From NCBI RefSeq assembly GCF_002950945.1, contig NZ_CP012673.1, positions 14,437,501-14,501,500 on the forward strand: a stretch of 64,000 bases of DNA. The letters are read 5' to 3'. The notes under the pieces are model-generated. The model saw only the letters and a program-made list of their open reading frames with translations. It was not told where the DNA came from and searched no databases. The position numbers were made by a program, and so were the translations under genes. Source of the DNA: Sorangium cellulosum. GTDB lineage: Bacteria > Myxococcota_A > Polyangia > Polyangiales > Polyangiaceae. Shown here in pieces: positions 1 through 8,666 of the stretch (within the stretch, counting starts at the first letter, position 1; each line of letters opens with the position of its first letter).

Positions 1-549
1 GCGGCGGTGCTCGCGACGCCCTCGGCGCGGCGGGCGCTCGGCGACTCGGCCGTGCCGCGGCGGGCGAAGCTCGGGACGCTCTGCCTGTCGGCGCACTCGG
101 GCGGGTACAACGTCGCGGCCGCGTGCCTCCGCCTCGGCGGCTGCGAGGTGAACGAGGTGTACCTGTTCGACGCGCTTTACGGCGAGGTCGACGCGTTCCG
201 CGCGTGGGTGCTCGAGGGCAAGGGCAAGCCGGGGCGGGGCCGGCACAAGCTCGTCAGCCACTTCGTCGCGGGCGACGTGCGGCGGCTCAACCTCGAGCTG
301 AAGCGCGCGCTCGAGGCCGAGGGCGTCGCGTGCCTGCACGAGCGCCGCCCGGGAGAGCTCACGCGCAAGCAGCTGCTCGGCGGCCGCGCGATCTTCATCG
401 AGACCCCGCTCGCGCACGGCGCCGTCACCTTCGAGCAGAACGCGTTCCGCGATTGCCTGTTCGCGTCGGGGCTCCGCCGGCAGCTCCGATCCGGCTGGTT
501 CAACAGGAAGGACGAGCCGCGCCAGATCGACGTGCGCTCGTCCTCCTGA
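1..549 (+). CDS. C-terminal part of an unknown protein, possibly alpha/beta-hydrolase-like
   Basis: The frame is open from the first base of the window, so the true start lies upstream. The visible ~183 residues end at a TGA at 547-549. Early on there is a segment reading SAHSGGY, which resembles the nucleophile elbow (small-x-Ser-x-Gly) of alpha/beta hydrolases; it is followed by EVYLFDALYG, a possible following strand with an Asp. Near the end is IETPLAHGAV, with a His that could complete a triad. This is a pattern-level suggestion only, and I do not recognise a named family. The next gene is convergent and only 40 bp away. Confidence 0.6.
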   Translation, partial: AAVLATPSARRALGDSAVPRRAKLGTLCLSAHSGGYNVAAACLRLGGCEVNEVYLFDALYGEVDAFRAWVLEGKGKPGRGRHKLVSHFVAGDVRRLNLELKRALEAEGVACLHERRPGELTRKQLLGGRAIFIETPLAHGAVTFEQNAFRDCLFASGLRRQLRSGWFNRKDEPRQIDVRSSS

Positions 550-588
550 GCTCCTGAGCGCGCCCGCGGCGCGGGTCCGCGCGGCGCG

Positions 589-1449
589 TCAGTGCCGGAG
601 CGAGACGTCGGCGAGCGCGAGGCGCGCGTCGTTGATGAAGGCGCTGTCCGGGAAGCGGCGGATGAAGGACCGGAGGGTCGTCTTCGCGTCGTTCCAGGCC
701 TGGATGTCGAGGAGGCACTCGGCCAGGAGGAACGTCGCGTCGTCCATCACCTCGCGGTCGGGCGACGCCTCGGAGAGCGTCATGAGGAGCGGGATCGCGT
801 CGCGCTGCCGGTTCAGCCGGCGGTAGGCGCGCGCCAGGTTGAGCCGGGCCGACGGCGTGTGCGACGCCGTCTCCTTCTGCCGGATCGCGTCCTCGAAGGC
901 GACCGCGGCCTCGTGCCAGCGGCCCGTGCGCATGTGATCGAGGCCCGTCTGGTACGACTTGATCGAGAGCTCCGACCGCGCCTTGTCGACCGCGTCGCCG
1001 AAGAACGCGAGCTCGGCGCGGGTGAGCGGCGCCTTGCGCAGCGCCTCGAACCCCTCGATCACCTCCTGCCGCCGCTCGGCGCGGATGAGCTCGTAAAAGG
1101 CCGCGGCGTCGCTCTCGGCCTTGGCCCGGGCGTCGCTCCGCTGCTGCATCTCCTTGAGATCGGCCTCATGCTTCGTGATGCGGTCGCGCGCGCCCTTGGT
1201 CTCGGCCTGGACGGCGTCCACGCGCGCGTCCCAGGCGAGCTTGACCACGCCGATCACCACGATCACGAAGAGGAGGTTCGCGCTCGCGCTGTTCCAGAAG
1301 GCGCGCCGCTCGTAGACCATCTGCCGCTTGGAGATGCTCTTCAGATCCGCGGCGAGGGCGTTCGTGAGGTTGTTCGTCTTGATGATGAGCCCACGGGACT
1401 CCACGATCTCACGCTTGATCTCCCGGAGCTCGTCGTCGAAGTCGTGCAT
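589..1449 (-). CDS. Membrane-anchored TPR-repeat protein
   Basis: 286 residues. The N-terminal ~65 residues are charged and probably helical, followed by one hydrophobic segment (LLFVIVVIGVVKLAW, about residues 58-73), then a coiled-coil-like charged stretch (about 75-115). The C-terminal half has tetratricopeptide-like helical pairs, for example YQTGLDHMRTGRWHEAAVAF, ARLNLARAYRRLNRQRDAI and LAECLLDIQAWNDAKTTL, resembling the C-terminal TPR region of YbgF/CpoB-type proteins. A scaffold or assembly role at the inner membrane is an inference. It is divergent from efp, with three hairpins between the two genes. Confidence 0.75.
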   Translation of the reverse strand: MHDFDDELREIKREIVESRGLIIKTNNLTNALAADLKSISKRQMVYERRAFWNSASANLLFVIVVIGVVKLAWDARVDAVQAETKGARDRITKHEADLKEMQQRSDARAKAESDAAAFYELIRAERRQEVIEGFEALRKAPLTRAELAFFGDAVDKARSELSIKSYQTGLDHMRTGRWHEAAVAFEDAIRQKETASHTPSARLNLARAYRRLNRQRDAIPLLMTLSEASPDREVMDDATFLLAECLLDIQAWNDAKTTLRSFIRRFPDSAFINDARLALADVSLRH

Positions 1450-1498
1450 TTTCAGGTCCTGAAACCGTGCCCTGTGCAGGAGGCCGCGCTCGTGCTAA

Positions 1499-1589
1499 GG
1501 GGGCCGCGGAAGCGGACCCCGACCTGCCAAGCGGGGGCCGCGAACGTGGGTCCCCGAGCCGCGCCAGGGGGCCGCAAAGGCGGACCCCC
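1499..1589. repeat. Three short hairpin repeats at 34-bp spacing
   Basis: Three copies of a small imperfect palindrome start at 1499, 1533 and 1567. Each has the form GGGGGCCGC, a short loop, then GCGGACCCC or a variant. The third copy pairs best, with a single bulged A. They lie in the 185-bp gap between the divergent TPR gene and efp. They could be REP-like elements or a structured efp leader. Confidence 0.55.
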
Positions 1590-1634
1590 GGCCTCGCCGA
1601 CAAGCCGCCCCTAAGCTACCAGGAAGCTCTGCCC

Positions 1635-2198
1635 ATGGACACAAGCGACATCCGAAAAGGCCTCAAGATGATGGTCGACGGCCAGCCCTACTCGGTCATC
1701 GACTTCCAGTTCGTCAAGCCGGGAAAGGGGCAGGCGTTCACCCGCGTCAAGATCCGGAACATGGCGACCGGCGCGGTGCTCGAGCGCACGTACAAGTCGG
1801 GCGAGAAGCTCGAGCCGGCGGACGTGGAAGAGCGCAGCCTCCAGTACATCTATCCCGAGGGCAGCGATTTCGTGTTCATGGACCCGGCGACCGGCGAGCA
1901 GCTCACGGTGCCGGGCGAGAAGATCGGCGACGACTCCCGGTGGCTGAGCGACGGCATGTCGATCGACGTGACGCTGTTCAACGGGCAGCCGATCGGCGTC
2001 AGCATGCCCCCGCACGTGGTGCTGCAGATCGTGAGCAGCGAGCCGGGCGTGAAGGGCGACACCGCGAGCGGCGCCACCAAGCCGGCCACGGTGTCGACCG
2101 GCGCGACCGTCAACGTTCCGCTCTTCGTGCAGGAGGGCGAGTGGGTCAAGATCGACACGACCGACGGCAAGTACCTGGAGCGCGTCAACAAGCGCTAG
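1635..2198 (+). CDS. efp: Translation elongation factor P
   Basis: 187 residues, the usual EF-P length, with all three OB/KOW-like domains. EF-P binds between the P and E sites and rescues ribosomes stalled on polyproline. The modification loop reads FVKPGKGQAF; Lys31 aligns with the residue lysylated by EpmA in E. coli (Lys34). The C-terminal signature GDTA...KPATVSTGATVNVPLFVQEGEWVKIDTTDGKYLERV is highly conserved (key parts GDTA, KPAT, VPLF). The ATG at 1635 fits the family N-terminus, with a weak upstream AGGAAG. The neighbouring genes show no modification enzyme. Confidence 0.97.
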   Translation: MDTSDIRKGLKMMVDGQPYSVIDFQFVKPGKGQAFTRVKIRNMATGAVLERTYKSGEKLEPADVEERSLQYIYPEGSDFVFMDPATGEQLTVPGEKIGDDSRWLSDGMSIDVTLFNGQPIGVSMPPHVVLQIVSSEPGVKGDTASGATKPATVSTGATVNVPLFVQEGEWVKIDTTDGKYLERVNKR

Positions 2199-2403
2199 GT
2201 CGCCGCCCGGCGTGAGCGCGCCTCGGGCGCGCGCACGATCCGCGGAGGCGCAGGGATGGCGGAGGGAACGGAGAGCTCCCTGCGCGCCTTGCGCCTTTTT
2301 GTCGTCGTCTCTTCGCGCCGTCCGCGCCGAGCGCCGCGCGGCGCGCCGTCCGCCCGGAGAGCCCGCCTCGGGGAGACCCCCGAGGGAGCGCCGGGCGCCG
2401 GGG

Positions 2404-4341
2404 TCACTTCGCCTCGTAGATCACCGCGGACGCGCCGACGACACACGCGACGCGCGCGCCGCCGCTCGCGGGGACACACGCCGTCCCCTGGGCGATGTCG
2501 CCGCCCGACCAGAGGCGCGTGGCGCCGCCGGCGGTCGCCACGAGGACCCCGCCGGCCGCGGGGACCGCGATCGTGGCGCCGTCGGGAGAGCGCGCCGCGC
2601 CCTGCGGGGCGGGCGTGGCGAGCGGGAAGGAGAGCGCCGACGCGACCGGCGCGGCGGCCCGCAGATCGATCGAGATCAGCGCCGCGCCGAGCGCGACGTC
2701 GAACCCGGCCTCGGACGCGGCGAGCGGCGCGAACGGCAGGCGCTCGGTCCCGGCGCAGCGCTCGGGCGCGGCGGCGCCGCGGCGGGCGCGGGGACCCTGG
2801 CCGCGGAGCAGCGGGAGCGGGACCTCCATCTCGCCGACCGCGTCGGGCGAGCTGCGGACGAGCGCGAGCAGCGTGGGCGCGTCGCAGCGCCGCTCGACGC
2901 CGACGAGCTCCACGGGGCCGGCGAGCAAGGCCGCGGGCCAGGGGGGGACGTCGGCCGCGGCCTCGCCGAACGTGGCGGGGTCGACGCGGACGACGCCCTG
3001 CGCGGTCCGGACGAGCAGCGCGCCGCCCGCCTCGAACGCGAGCGGACCCAGGGCGCCCGGCTGCGGGGCGGCGGCGGTGCGGTGCACCGCGGCGGCGGTC
3101 GCCGGCGGCGCGAGCTTCGCGAGCAGCTTGCCCTCGTCCTTCGTGCGCGGCTCGGGGCCGCCGCGGTCGAGCGCCGCCACGGCCGCGAGCGGCGCGCCGC
3201 GGGTCTGGGCCGCGACCGCCTCGGCATGGTCGATCGCGGCGGCGAGGCCCGGCTCTGCGCAGCGCACGGGGCCTGCGCCCGTCGAGACGAGGCCCTCGCC
3301 AGCGCGCGCGGCGTCGCGGCCGGCGACCGCGCCCGCGCCGCTCGCGGCGTCGGCGCAGAGGACGGCGTGGAGCCGGCGCAGCCGCTGCGCGGCGGTGGCC
3401 GCGGCCGGCGCGGTCGACTTGGCGCGCGCGTCGCGGAGGACGGAGGCGGCGAGCGCGCGCAGCGCTTCGCCGGGCTGCGCCGCGTCGCGCGAGAGGCCGG
3501 CGGGGCGGTCGAGGAAGACCAGCGGGGCGCGGAGCTCGGGGGCCGCGGCCGGCGGCGCGGGGAACGGGCGGAGCGCGCCGGAGAGGCCGACGGCGATCGC
3601 GAGGTCGTCGCGGCCGTCCGCGTCCCGGTCGGCGACCTCGAAGGAGGCCGAGAGCGACTCGTCGGGCGGCGGCGTGCGGAGGCGGAGCTCCAGGGCGAGC
3701 TCGGGCGGCGCGCCCGCGGCGGTGCCGGGGAGGCGGATCACGGCGATCCAGCGCGTCGCGGGGAGCTCGGCGGAGCGCTGCGCGCCGCACTGCGGGGCGA
3801 AATCGAAGGCGAGCGTCGCGGGGCCGATCTGCGTGAGGCCGGCGCGCGCGGTGCAGCCCTGCGGGGCGAGGTCGCCGGGGAGCGCGGCGAGGGTGCGCGG
3901 CGCGTCGGGCCGCGTCGCCGCGGCGAACAGGAGCTCGCCGCGCAGGCCGTCGGGCGATCGCGCCCAGGCGACGAGGTCGCGCGCGCCGTCGCCGTCGACG
4001 TCGAGGAGCAGCCCGGTCTCGAAGGTGCGCCCGGTCGGGGCGGCGGCCACGGCGCCGCCGTCGAGGGGCCACCGCTTGCCGCCCTCGGGCGCCGGGACGC
4101 TCGGCACGGCCGTGAACCGGGGCGGCGCGGCCGCGTCGGCGAGGCCGGCGTCGCCCGGGGCCGCGCCGGCGTCCCCCTCGGCGGGACGCGCGCCGCTCAG
4201 CGGGGGCGGGGAGACGGACGGCGCCGCCGAGCCGAGGGTGTAGGGCGTGTAGGGCTTGGCGCTCGGACAGCCGTCGCAGCCGGTCGCGGCGAGGAGCGGG
4301 AGCAGGGCGCGGAGGAGCTTCGAGCAGGATCGATCGTGCAT
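2404..4341 (-). CDS. Lipoprotein with aspartate-rich (FG-GAP/VCBS-like) motifs
   Basis: 645 residues. The N-terminus has a basic start, a hydrophobic stretch and a lipobox reading LLAATGC, so it is a likely lipoprotein. Two calcium-binding-type loops are visible: DVDGDGARDLV (about residue 115) and DRDADGRDDLA (about 230), the pattern of FG-GAP/VCBS beta-propeller repeats. The rest is Ala/Pro/Gly-rich, and several late segments resemble the strands of a propeller (GGVLVATAGGATRLW). No enzymatic motif is evident. The codon bias is extreme even for this genome, so other frames also lack stops; the lipobox supports this strand. Confidence 0.72.
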   Translation of the reverse strand: MHDRSCSKLLRALLPLLAATGCDGCPSAKPYTPYTLGSAAPSVSPPPLSGARPAEGDAGAAPGDAGLADAAAPPRFTAVPSVPAPEGGKRWPLDGGAVAAAPTGRTFETGLLLDVDGDGARDLVAWARSPDGLRGELLFAAATRPDAPRTLAALPGDLAPQGCTARAGLTQIGPATLAFDFAPQCGAQRSAELPATRWIAVIRLPGTAAGAPPELALELRLRTPPPDESLSASFEVADRDADGRDDLAIAVGLSGALRPFPAPPAAAPELRAPLVFLDRPAGLSRDAAQPGEALRALAASVLRDARAKSTAPAAATAAQRLRRLHAVLCADAASGAGAVAGRDAARAGEGLVSTGAGPVRCAEPGLAAAIDHAEAVAAQTRGAPLAAVAALDRGGPEPRTKDEGKLLAKLAPPATAAAVHRTAAAPQPGALGPLAFEAGGALLVRTAQGVVRVDPATFGEAAADVPPWPAALLAGPVELVGVERRCDAPTLLALVRSSPDAVGEMEVPLPLLRGQGPRARRGAAAPERCAGTERLPFAPLAASEAGFDVALGAALISIDLRAAAPVASALSFPLATPAPQGAARSPDGATIAVPAAGGVLVATAGGATRLWSGGDIAQGTACVPASGGARVACVVGASAVIYEAK

Positions 4342-4623
4342 CGCGGGCGGACCGGCCGGAGCAGGCGGTGAGCGGTCATCGGGGCTGAATCATGCGCAAC
4401 GACGCGCAACGACGCGGGGCGGTGCGCAGCGGAGCGCAACGGTGCGGCGGCGCAGGCGTAGCACGGCCTGTGGGCGGCGCGGCGCGCCGTGTCGCGTCGG
4501 CCGGCGCGGCGGCGCGGTGGCGCGGTGGCCGGTCGCCACGTCACGGCGCGCCGCGAACCGCCGGACGTGGGCGGCGCGCGGATGGCGCGGGCGCGAATTT
4601 CGGAGTAGCTTGACCGAGGGTAG

Positions 4624-4821
4624 ATGCGCGGGCCGAAGCCTCCCAAGCTCATCGAAGGCGAAGACTACTACCTTGAGGGAGGCCGGCTGGTCTTCACGGA
4701 GGCGTATCACCTGAAGCGGGGATACTGCTGCAACTCCAAGTGCCGCCACTGCCCTTACCGGGAGGAGGCGCCTGCGACGCAGCCGGTGCCGGTCACGGCG
4801 CCGCGCATCAAGCTCCTCTGA
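4624..4821 (+). CDS. DUF5522-type small Cys-rich protein
   Basis: 65 residues. The sequence contains EGEDYYLEGGRLVFTEAYHLKRG followed by YCCNSKCRHCPY (in shorter terms, YYxExG...RGYCCxxxCRHCPY), the signature of the widespread DUF5522 family. The four clustered cysteines suggest a metal or redox site; the function is unknown. The start ATG follows a GAGGGTAG sequence acting as the ribosome binding site. It stands alone between divergent and downstream single genes. Confidence 0.8.
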   Translation: MRGPKPPKLIEGEDYYLEGGRLVFTEAYHLKRGYCCNSKCRHCPYREEAPATQPVPVTAPRIKLL

Positions 4822-5088
4822 AGCGGGCCGCAGAGGCCGATGAAGCGACCGCAGAGGCCGAGCGTCTGCGGTGAAAGTGCGCCGCCCCGTTCCGCTGACA
4901 CCGCACGAGCGAGGGCCTCTCCGCGATCTCGCAGATCCGCCTGCGCCCCGGACTGCGCGGATCGCTTCCGTTCATTGTCAGTCAGGTTTCCAGAAGCGGC
5001 GGACGTCAGGAGCTCCCATGGAATGTCGGTTGATCCGGATTGCGCAAAGCGTCTAAGATTTCTTAACCACATTCGCGCAGGAGTTCCT

Positions 5089-7260
5089 ATGCGTCGCAGT
5101 CTCCGCCCTCTGCTTACCTGCCTCTTGTTTTGCTTGCCGGTCGGCTGCACCGCGGCGTCGGACAACCGGCCCCCGCCGGTGGAGGACGCCGGCACGGAGC
5201 CGCCGACCACGGACGAGGACGAGGATGGCATCAACGACGAGGACGAGGGGCGCGCCGAGCTGATCGACACGGATGGGGACGGGGACCCGGATTACCTGGA
5301 CACCGACTCCGACAACGACGGCATCGACGACAAGCTCGAGGGGCGCTCCGGGAAAGGGGAGATCGGGCAGAAGGACAGCGACAGCGACGAGGTGCCCGAT
5401 TTCCGCGACGACGACTCCGACAACAACGGGCGGCCCGACGGGATCGACGGTGAGCGCGACACCGACGACGACGGCGTGCTCGACTACGCGGACCTCGACG
5501 ACGACGGCGACGGCCTCACCGACGTCACCGAGCTGGGCGCGGACCCGGACAACCCGCTCAACACCGACGGCGACGAGCGGCCCGACTTCCGCGACACCGA
5601 CAGCGACGGCGACACCATCCAGGACCGGTTCGAGCGCGAGATCGACGCCGACGGCGACGGGATCCCGGCGTTCCGCGACGAGGACTCGGACGATGACTGC
5701 CGGTCCGACAAGATCGAGCGCGGCGAGGGCGACCCCGATCGGTCGCCCATGGACAGCGACGAGGACGGCGGGGGGGACTTCGTCGATCTCGACAGCGACG
5801 ACGACGGCCTGCTCGACCTGCTCGAGGACGCGAACTGCGACGGCGTGCTCGACCCGGGCGAGTCGAGCCCCGCGAGCGCGGACACGGACGAGGACGGCAC
5901 GACGGACCTCATCGAGAAGGCGGCCGGCACGAACCCGGACGACGACCTGGACAACCCGCGCGCCAACGGCGATTTCGTGTTCACCGTGCCTTACCAGCAG
6001 AGGCCGGACCCGGCGCAGGACACGCTCGACTTCTCGACGAACATCTCGCAGGCCGACGTGGTCTTCGCGATGGACACCACCGGCTCGATGGGCATCGCGA
6101 TCGGGACGCTGAAGACCGCGCTCCAGGAGATGATCGATCAGCTCGCCGTCGAGATCCCGAGCATCGGCATCGGGGTGACCCACTACAAGGACTTCCCCAG
6201 GTCTCCTTACGGGGACTCCGCCGACGAGCCGTTCTACCTGGAGCACCGGGTGATGAGCGTGCTCACGCCGGAGGGACGGCAATCGGTGCAGAGCGCGGTG
6301 AACGCGCTCGACGACTCCGGCGGCGCCGACACGCCGGAGAGCGGGTGGGAGGCTCTTTACCAGATCGCCACCGGGGTGGGCACGACCCAGGGCGGGGCCG
6401 ATGTGCTTCCGTTCGACCCGGACACCGCGCGGCCTCTGTCGATCCCGGCGGGGGAGTCGGTGGGGGAGATCGGGGGCGTGGGCTTCCGCACCGGCTCGCT
6501 GCCCATCGTGGTGATGATCACGGACGTGCCGAGCCACAACGGGACGTTCCCCGGGAACGACTACGCGGGTCTGACGTCGCCGAGCTACACGGAGGCGCTG
6601 AGGGAGGTGACCGCGCTCGGCGGGCGCGTCATCGGTATGGTCACGAACGACTCTTCCAGGAACGAGGCCAGGGCGGATCTCATCGCTGGCGCGCTGGCGA
6701 CCGGCTCGGTCGTCCCGCCGACGGCGTGGGGGCCGGCCGGCATGCGTCCGCCGCAGTGCGCGGTCGACCAGTGCTGCACGGGAGCGGACGGGCGAGGCGT
6801 GGCGGCGACCAACAACAAGTGCCCGCTCGTGTTCAACGTCTCCGGCGGAGGCGCCGGCCTGAACGTCGCCGTCGTGCAGGCGATCAAGGTGCTCACGACC
6901 TACGTCACGCTCGACATCTCGGCGTCGGCGGAGGACGACGAGAGCGACGCGATCGACGCCGTGAGCTCGTTCGTGGACCGGATCATCGCGAACAACCAGG
7001 CGCCGGAGCCCTGCAGCTCCGGGCTCCGCGTCGTCGACAAGAACCTCGACGGCGTCCCGGATACGTACACCAACGTGTTCCCGGGGCCCACGGTCTGCTT
7101 CGACGTGCTCCCGCGCGTCAACACCTCGGTGCGGCCGACGACGGAGCCGCAGGTCTTCACGGCGAACATCGTCGTGACCGGCGACAGCGTGACCACGCTC
7201 AGCACCCGCAAGATCTACTTCCTCGTCCCGCCGGAGATCCCGGTTCCCCCGGTCGAGTGA
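5089..7260 (+). CDS. Lipoprotein with thrombospondin type-3 repeats and a vWA-like domain
   Basis: 723 residues from the ATG at 5089, chosen because it follows GCAGGAG and begins a signal peptide with lipobox LPVGC. Residues ~40-300 are Asp-rich thrombospondin type-3-like calcium-binding repeats (DTDGDGDPDYLDTDSDNDG style). Residues ~320-640 form a von Willebrand A-like domain with a MIDAS-type start, VFAMDTTGSMG (DxTxS rather than DxSxS). A Cys-rich insertion (CAVDQCCTG) follows. Such proteins are exported and often act in adhesion or matrix contact; that role is inferred here. A small domain of about 80 residues ends the protein. Confidence 0.85.
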   Translation: MRRSLRPLLTCLLFCLPVGCTAASDNRPPPVEDAGTEPPTTDEDEDGINDEDEGRAELIDTDGDGDPDYLDTDSDNDGIDDKLEGRSGKGEIGQKDSDSDEVPDFRDDDSDNNGRPDGIDGERDTDDDGVLDYADLDDDGDGLTDVTELGADPDNPLNTDGDERPDFRDTDSDGDTIQDRFEREIDADGDGIPAFRDEDSDDDCRSDKIERGEGDPDRSPMDSDEDGGGDFVDLDSDDDGLLDLLEDANCDGVLDPGESSPASADTDEDGTTDLIEKAAGTNPDDDLDNPRANGDFVFTVPYQQRPDPAQDTLDFSTNISQADVVFAMDTTGSMGIAIGTLKTALQEMIDQLAVEIPSIGIGVTHYKDFPRSPYGDSADEPFYLEHRVMSVLTPEGRQSVQSAVNALDDSGGADTPESGWEALYQIATGVGTTQGGADVLPFDPDTARPLSIPAGESVGEIGGVGFRTGSLPIVVMITDVPSHNGTFPGNDYAGLTSPSYTEALREVTALGGRVIGMVTNDSSRNEARADLIAGALATGSVVPPTAWGPAGMRPPQCAVDQCCTGADGRGVAATNNKCPLVFNVSGGGAGLNVAVVQAIKVLTTYVTLDISASAEDDESDAIDAVSSFVDRIIANNQAPEPCSSGLRVVDKNLDGVPDTYTNVFPGPTVCFDVLPRVNTSVRPTTEPQVFTANIVVTGDSVTTLSTRKIYFLVPPEIPVPPVE

Positions 7261-7282
7261 GGGTCGGGCGGCCGCCGTCGGC

Positions 7283-8527
7283 ATGGGTGAAGGCCTGACC
7301 AGCGGCGACGCGCGAGCGCCCGGACCGCCGCGCCGCGCGGCGCTCTGGGAGCTCGCGCGGCTCTTTCTTCGGCTGGGCGCGACGGCCTTCGGCGGCCCAG
7401 CGGCCCACGTCGCGATGATGGAGGACGAGGTGGTCCGCCGGCGCGGCTGGATGACGCGCGAGGCCTTCCTCGATCTCTACGGCGCGACGAACCTGATCCC
7501 GGGGCCCAGCTCGACCGAGCTCGCGATCCACATCGGGCATCGCCGGGCCGGCTGGGCAGGGCTGCTGGTGGCCGGCGGCTGCTTCATCGTCCCGGCGGCG
7601 CTCATCACGCTCGGCTTCGCGTGGGTTTATGTCCGGTTCGGCGCCCTGCCGGAGATGTCCGCGCTCCTCTACGGGGTGAAGCCGGTGATCATCGCGGTCG
7701 TGGTCCAGGCGCTCTGGGGCCTCGGCCGCACCGGGCTGCGCTCGCGGCGCTCGCTCGCCCTGGCGGCGCTCTCGGCCGGCGCCCTCCTGCTCGGCGCCCA
7801 CGAGCTCGCGATCCTGGCCGCCGCCGGCGCGCTCGCCGCCGCGCACCGCGCCGCCTCCGGGGACGCCGCGGGCGCGGGCTCGCCCCCGGGCGCAGGGGCC
7901 GCCGCCGTCCTGATCGCCGGCGGCGCCGCGGGCGCGGGCGCGTCTCCGCTCGCGAGGGCCGCGGCCGCCGTTCCGCTCGCCGGGGGCGCCGCGGCGGCGC
8001 CCTTCGGGCTGCTCCCGCTGTTCCTGTTCTTCCTCAAGGTGGGCTCGGTCCTCTTCGGGAGCGGCTACGTGCTCCTCGCGTTCCTGCGTGCGGACCTCGT
8101 CGAGCGGTACCGGTGGATGACGGAGGCGCAGCTGCTCGACGCGGTGGCGGTCGGCCAGGTGACGCCCGGCCCCGTCTTCACGACGGCGACGTTCATCGGG
8201 TACCTGCTGGGCGGCGTCCCGGGGGCCGGCGTGGCCACGGCGGGCATCTTCCTGCCCGCGTTCTTCTTCGTCGCGCTGAGCGGCCCGCTGATCCCGCGCC
8301 TGCGCCGCTCGGCCGTCGCCTCCGCCTTCCTCGACGGCGTGAACGCGGCCTCGCTCGCGCTGATGGCGGTCGTCGCCTGGCGCCTGGCCCTGGCCGCGGT
8401 GGTCGACTGGCTCACCGCGGCGCTCGCCGCGCTGGCGGCCGTGCTGCTCGTCCGGTACCGCGTGAGCTCGCTCTGGCTCATCGTGGGCGGCGCGACCGTC
8501 GGCATCGCGGCCGCGCATCTCTTCTAG
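7283..8527 (+). CDS. chrA: Chromate transporter family protein (long, two-domain ChrA)
   Basis: 414 residues. It has the two homologous CHR halves of long-chain ChrA proteins. The N-terminal half has LFLRLGATAFGGPAAH, RGWMTREAFLDLYGATNLIPGPSSTELA and a hydrophobic hairpin. The C-terminal half has FLKVGSVLFGSGYVLLAFLRADLV and LLDAVAVGQVTPGPVFTTATFIGY. ChrA proteins export chromate across the inner membrane, probably by proton antiport. An unusually Ala/Gly-rich linker of ~60 residues joins the halves. The start ATG lies 22 bp after the preceding stop. A 127-nt inverted repeat follows the stop codon. Confidence 0.92.
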   Translation: MGEGLTSGDARAPGPPRRAALWELARLFLRLGATAFGGPAAHVAMMEDEVVRRRGWMTREAFLDLYGATNLIPGPSSTELAIHIGHRRAGWAGLLVAGGCFIVPAALITLGFAWVYVRFGALPEMSALLYGVKPVIIAVVVQALWGLGRTGLRSRRSLALAALSAGALLLGAHELAILAAAGALAAAHRAASGDAAGAGSPPGAGAAAVLIAGGAAGAGASPLARAAAAVPLAGGAAAAPFGLLPLFLFFLKVGSVLFGSGYVLLAFLRADLVERYRWMTEAQLLDAVAVGQVTPGPVFTTATFIGYLLGGVPGAGVATAGIFLPAFFFVALSGPLIPRLRRSAVASAFLDGVNAASLALMAVVAWRLALAAVVDWLTAALAALAAVLLVRYRVSSLWLIVGGATVGIAAAHLF

Positions 8528-8539
8528 AGCGCGTGTCCC

Positions 8540-8666
8540 AGAGCGGCGGTCACCCGCACAGGAGACGGGCCCAGATCGGCGTTTTCGGCGCGCAAGCGCA
8601 CTCCTGTGCGCTGAGCACCGAAAACGTCGAGATGGGCCCGTCTCCGAAGCGGGTAACCGCCGCTCT
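8540..8666. terminator. 127-nt near-perfect inverted repeat between convergent genes
   Basis: The arms begin AGAGCGGCGGTCACCCGC at 8540 and end with the complement at 8649-8666, with one mismatch. Pairing continues inward through GGAGACGGGCCCA and CGTTTTCGG to a centre near 8600. It sits between chrA (+) and the glycosyltransferase (-), whose stop codon it touches. It could act as a bidirectional terminator. The length is more like a REP/MITE-type palindromic element. Confidence 0.7.

Noticed and set aside
2195..4371. Several long open frames overlapping the lipoprotein at 2404-4341
   Set aside because: They encode Arg/Gly/Ala-rich sequence with no motifs; only the minus frame with lipobox LLAATGC and DxDxDG loops is convincing.
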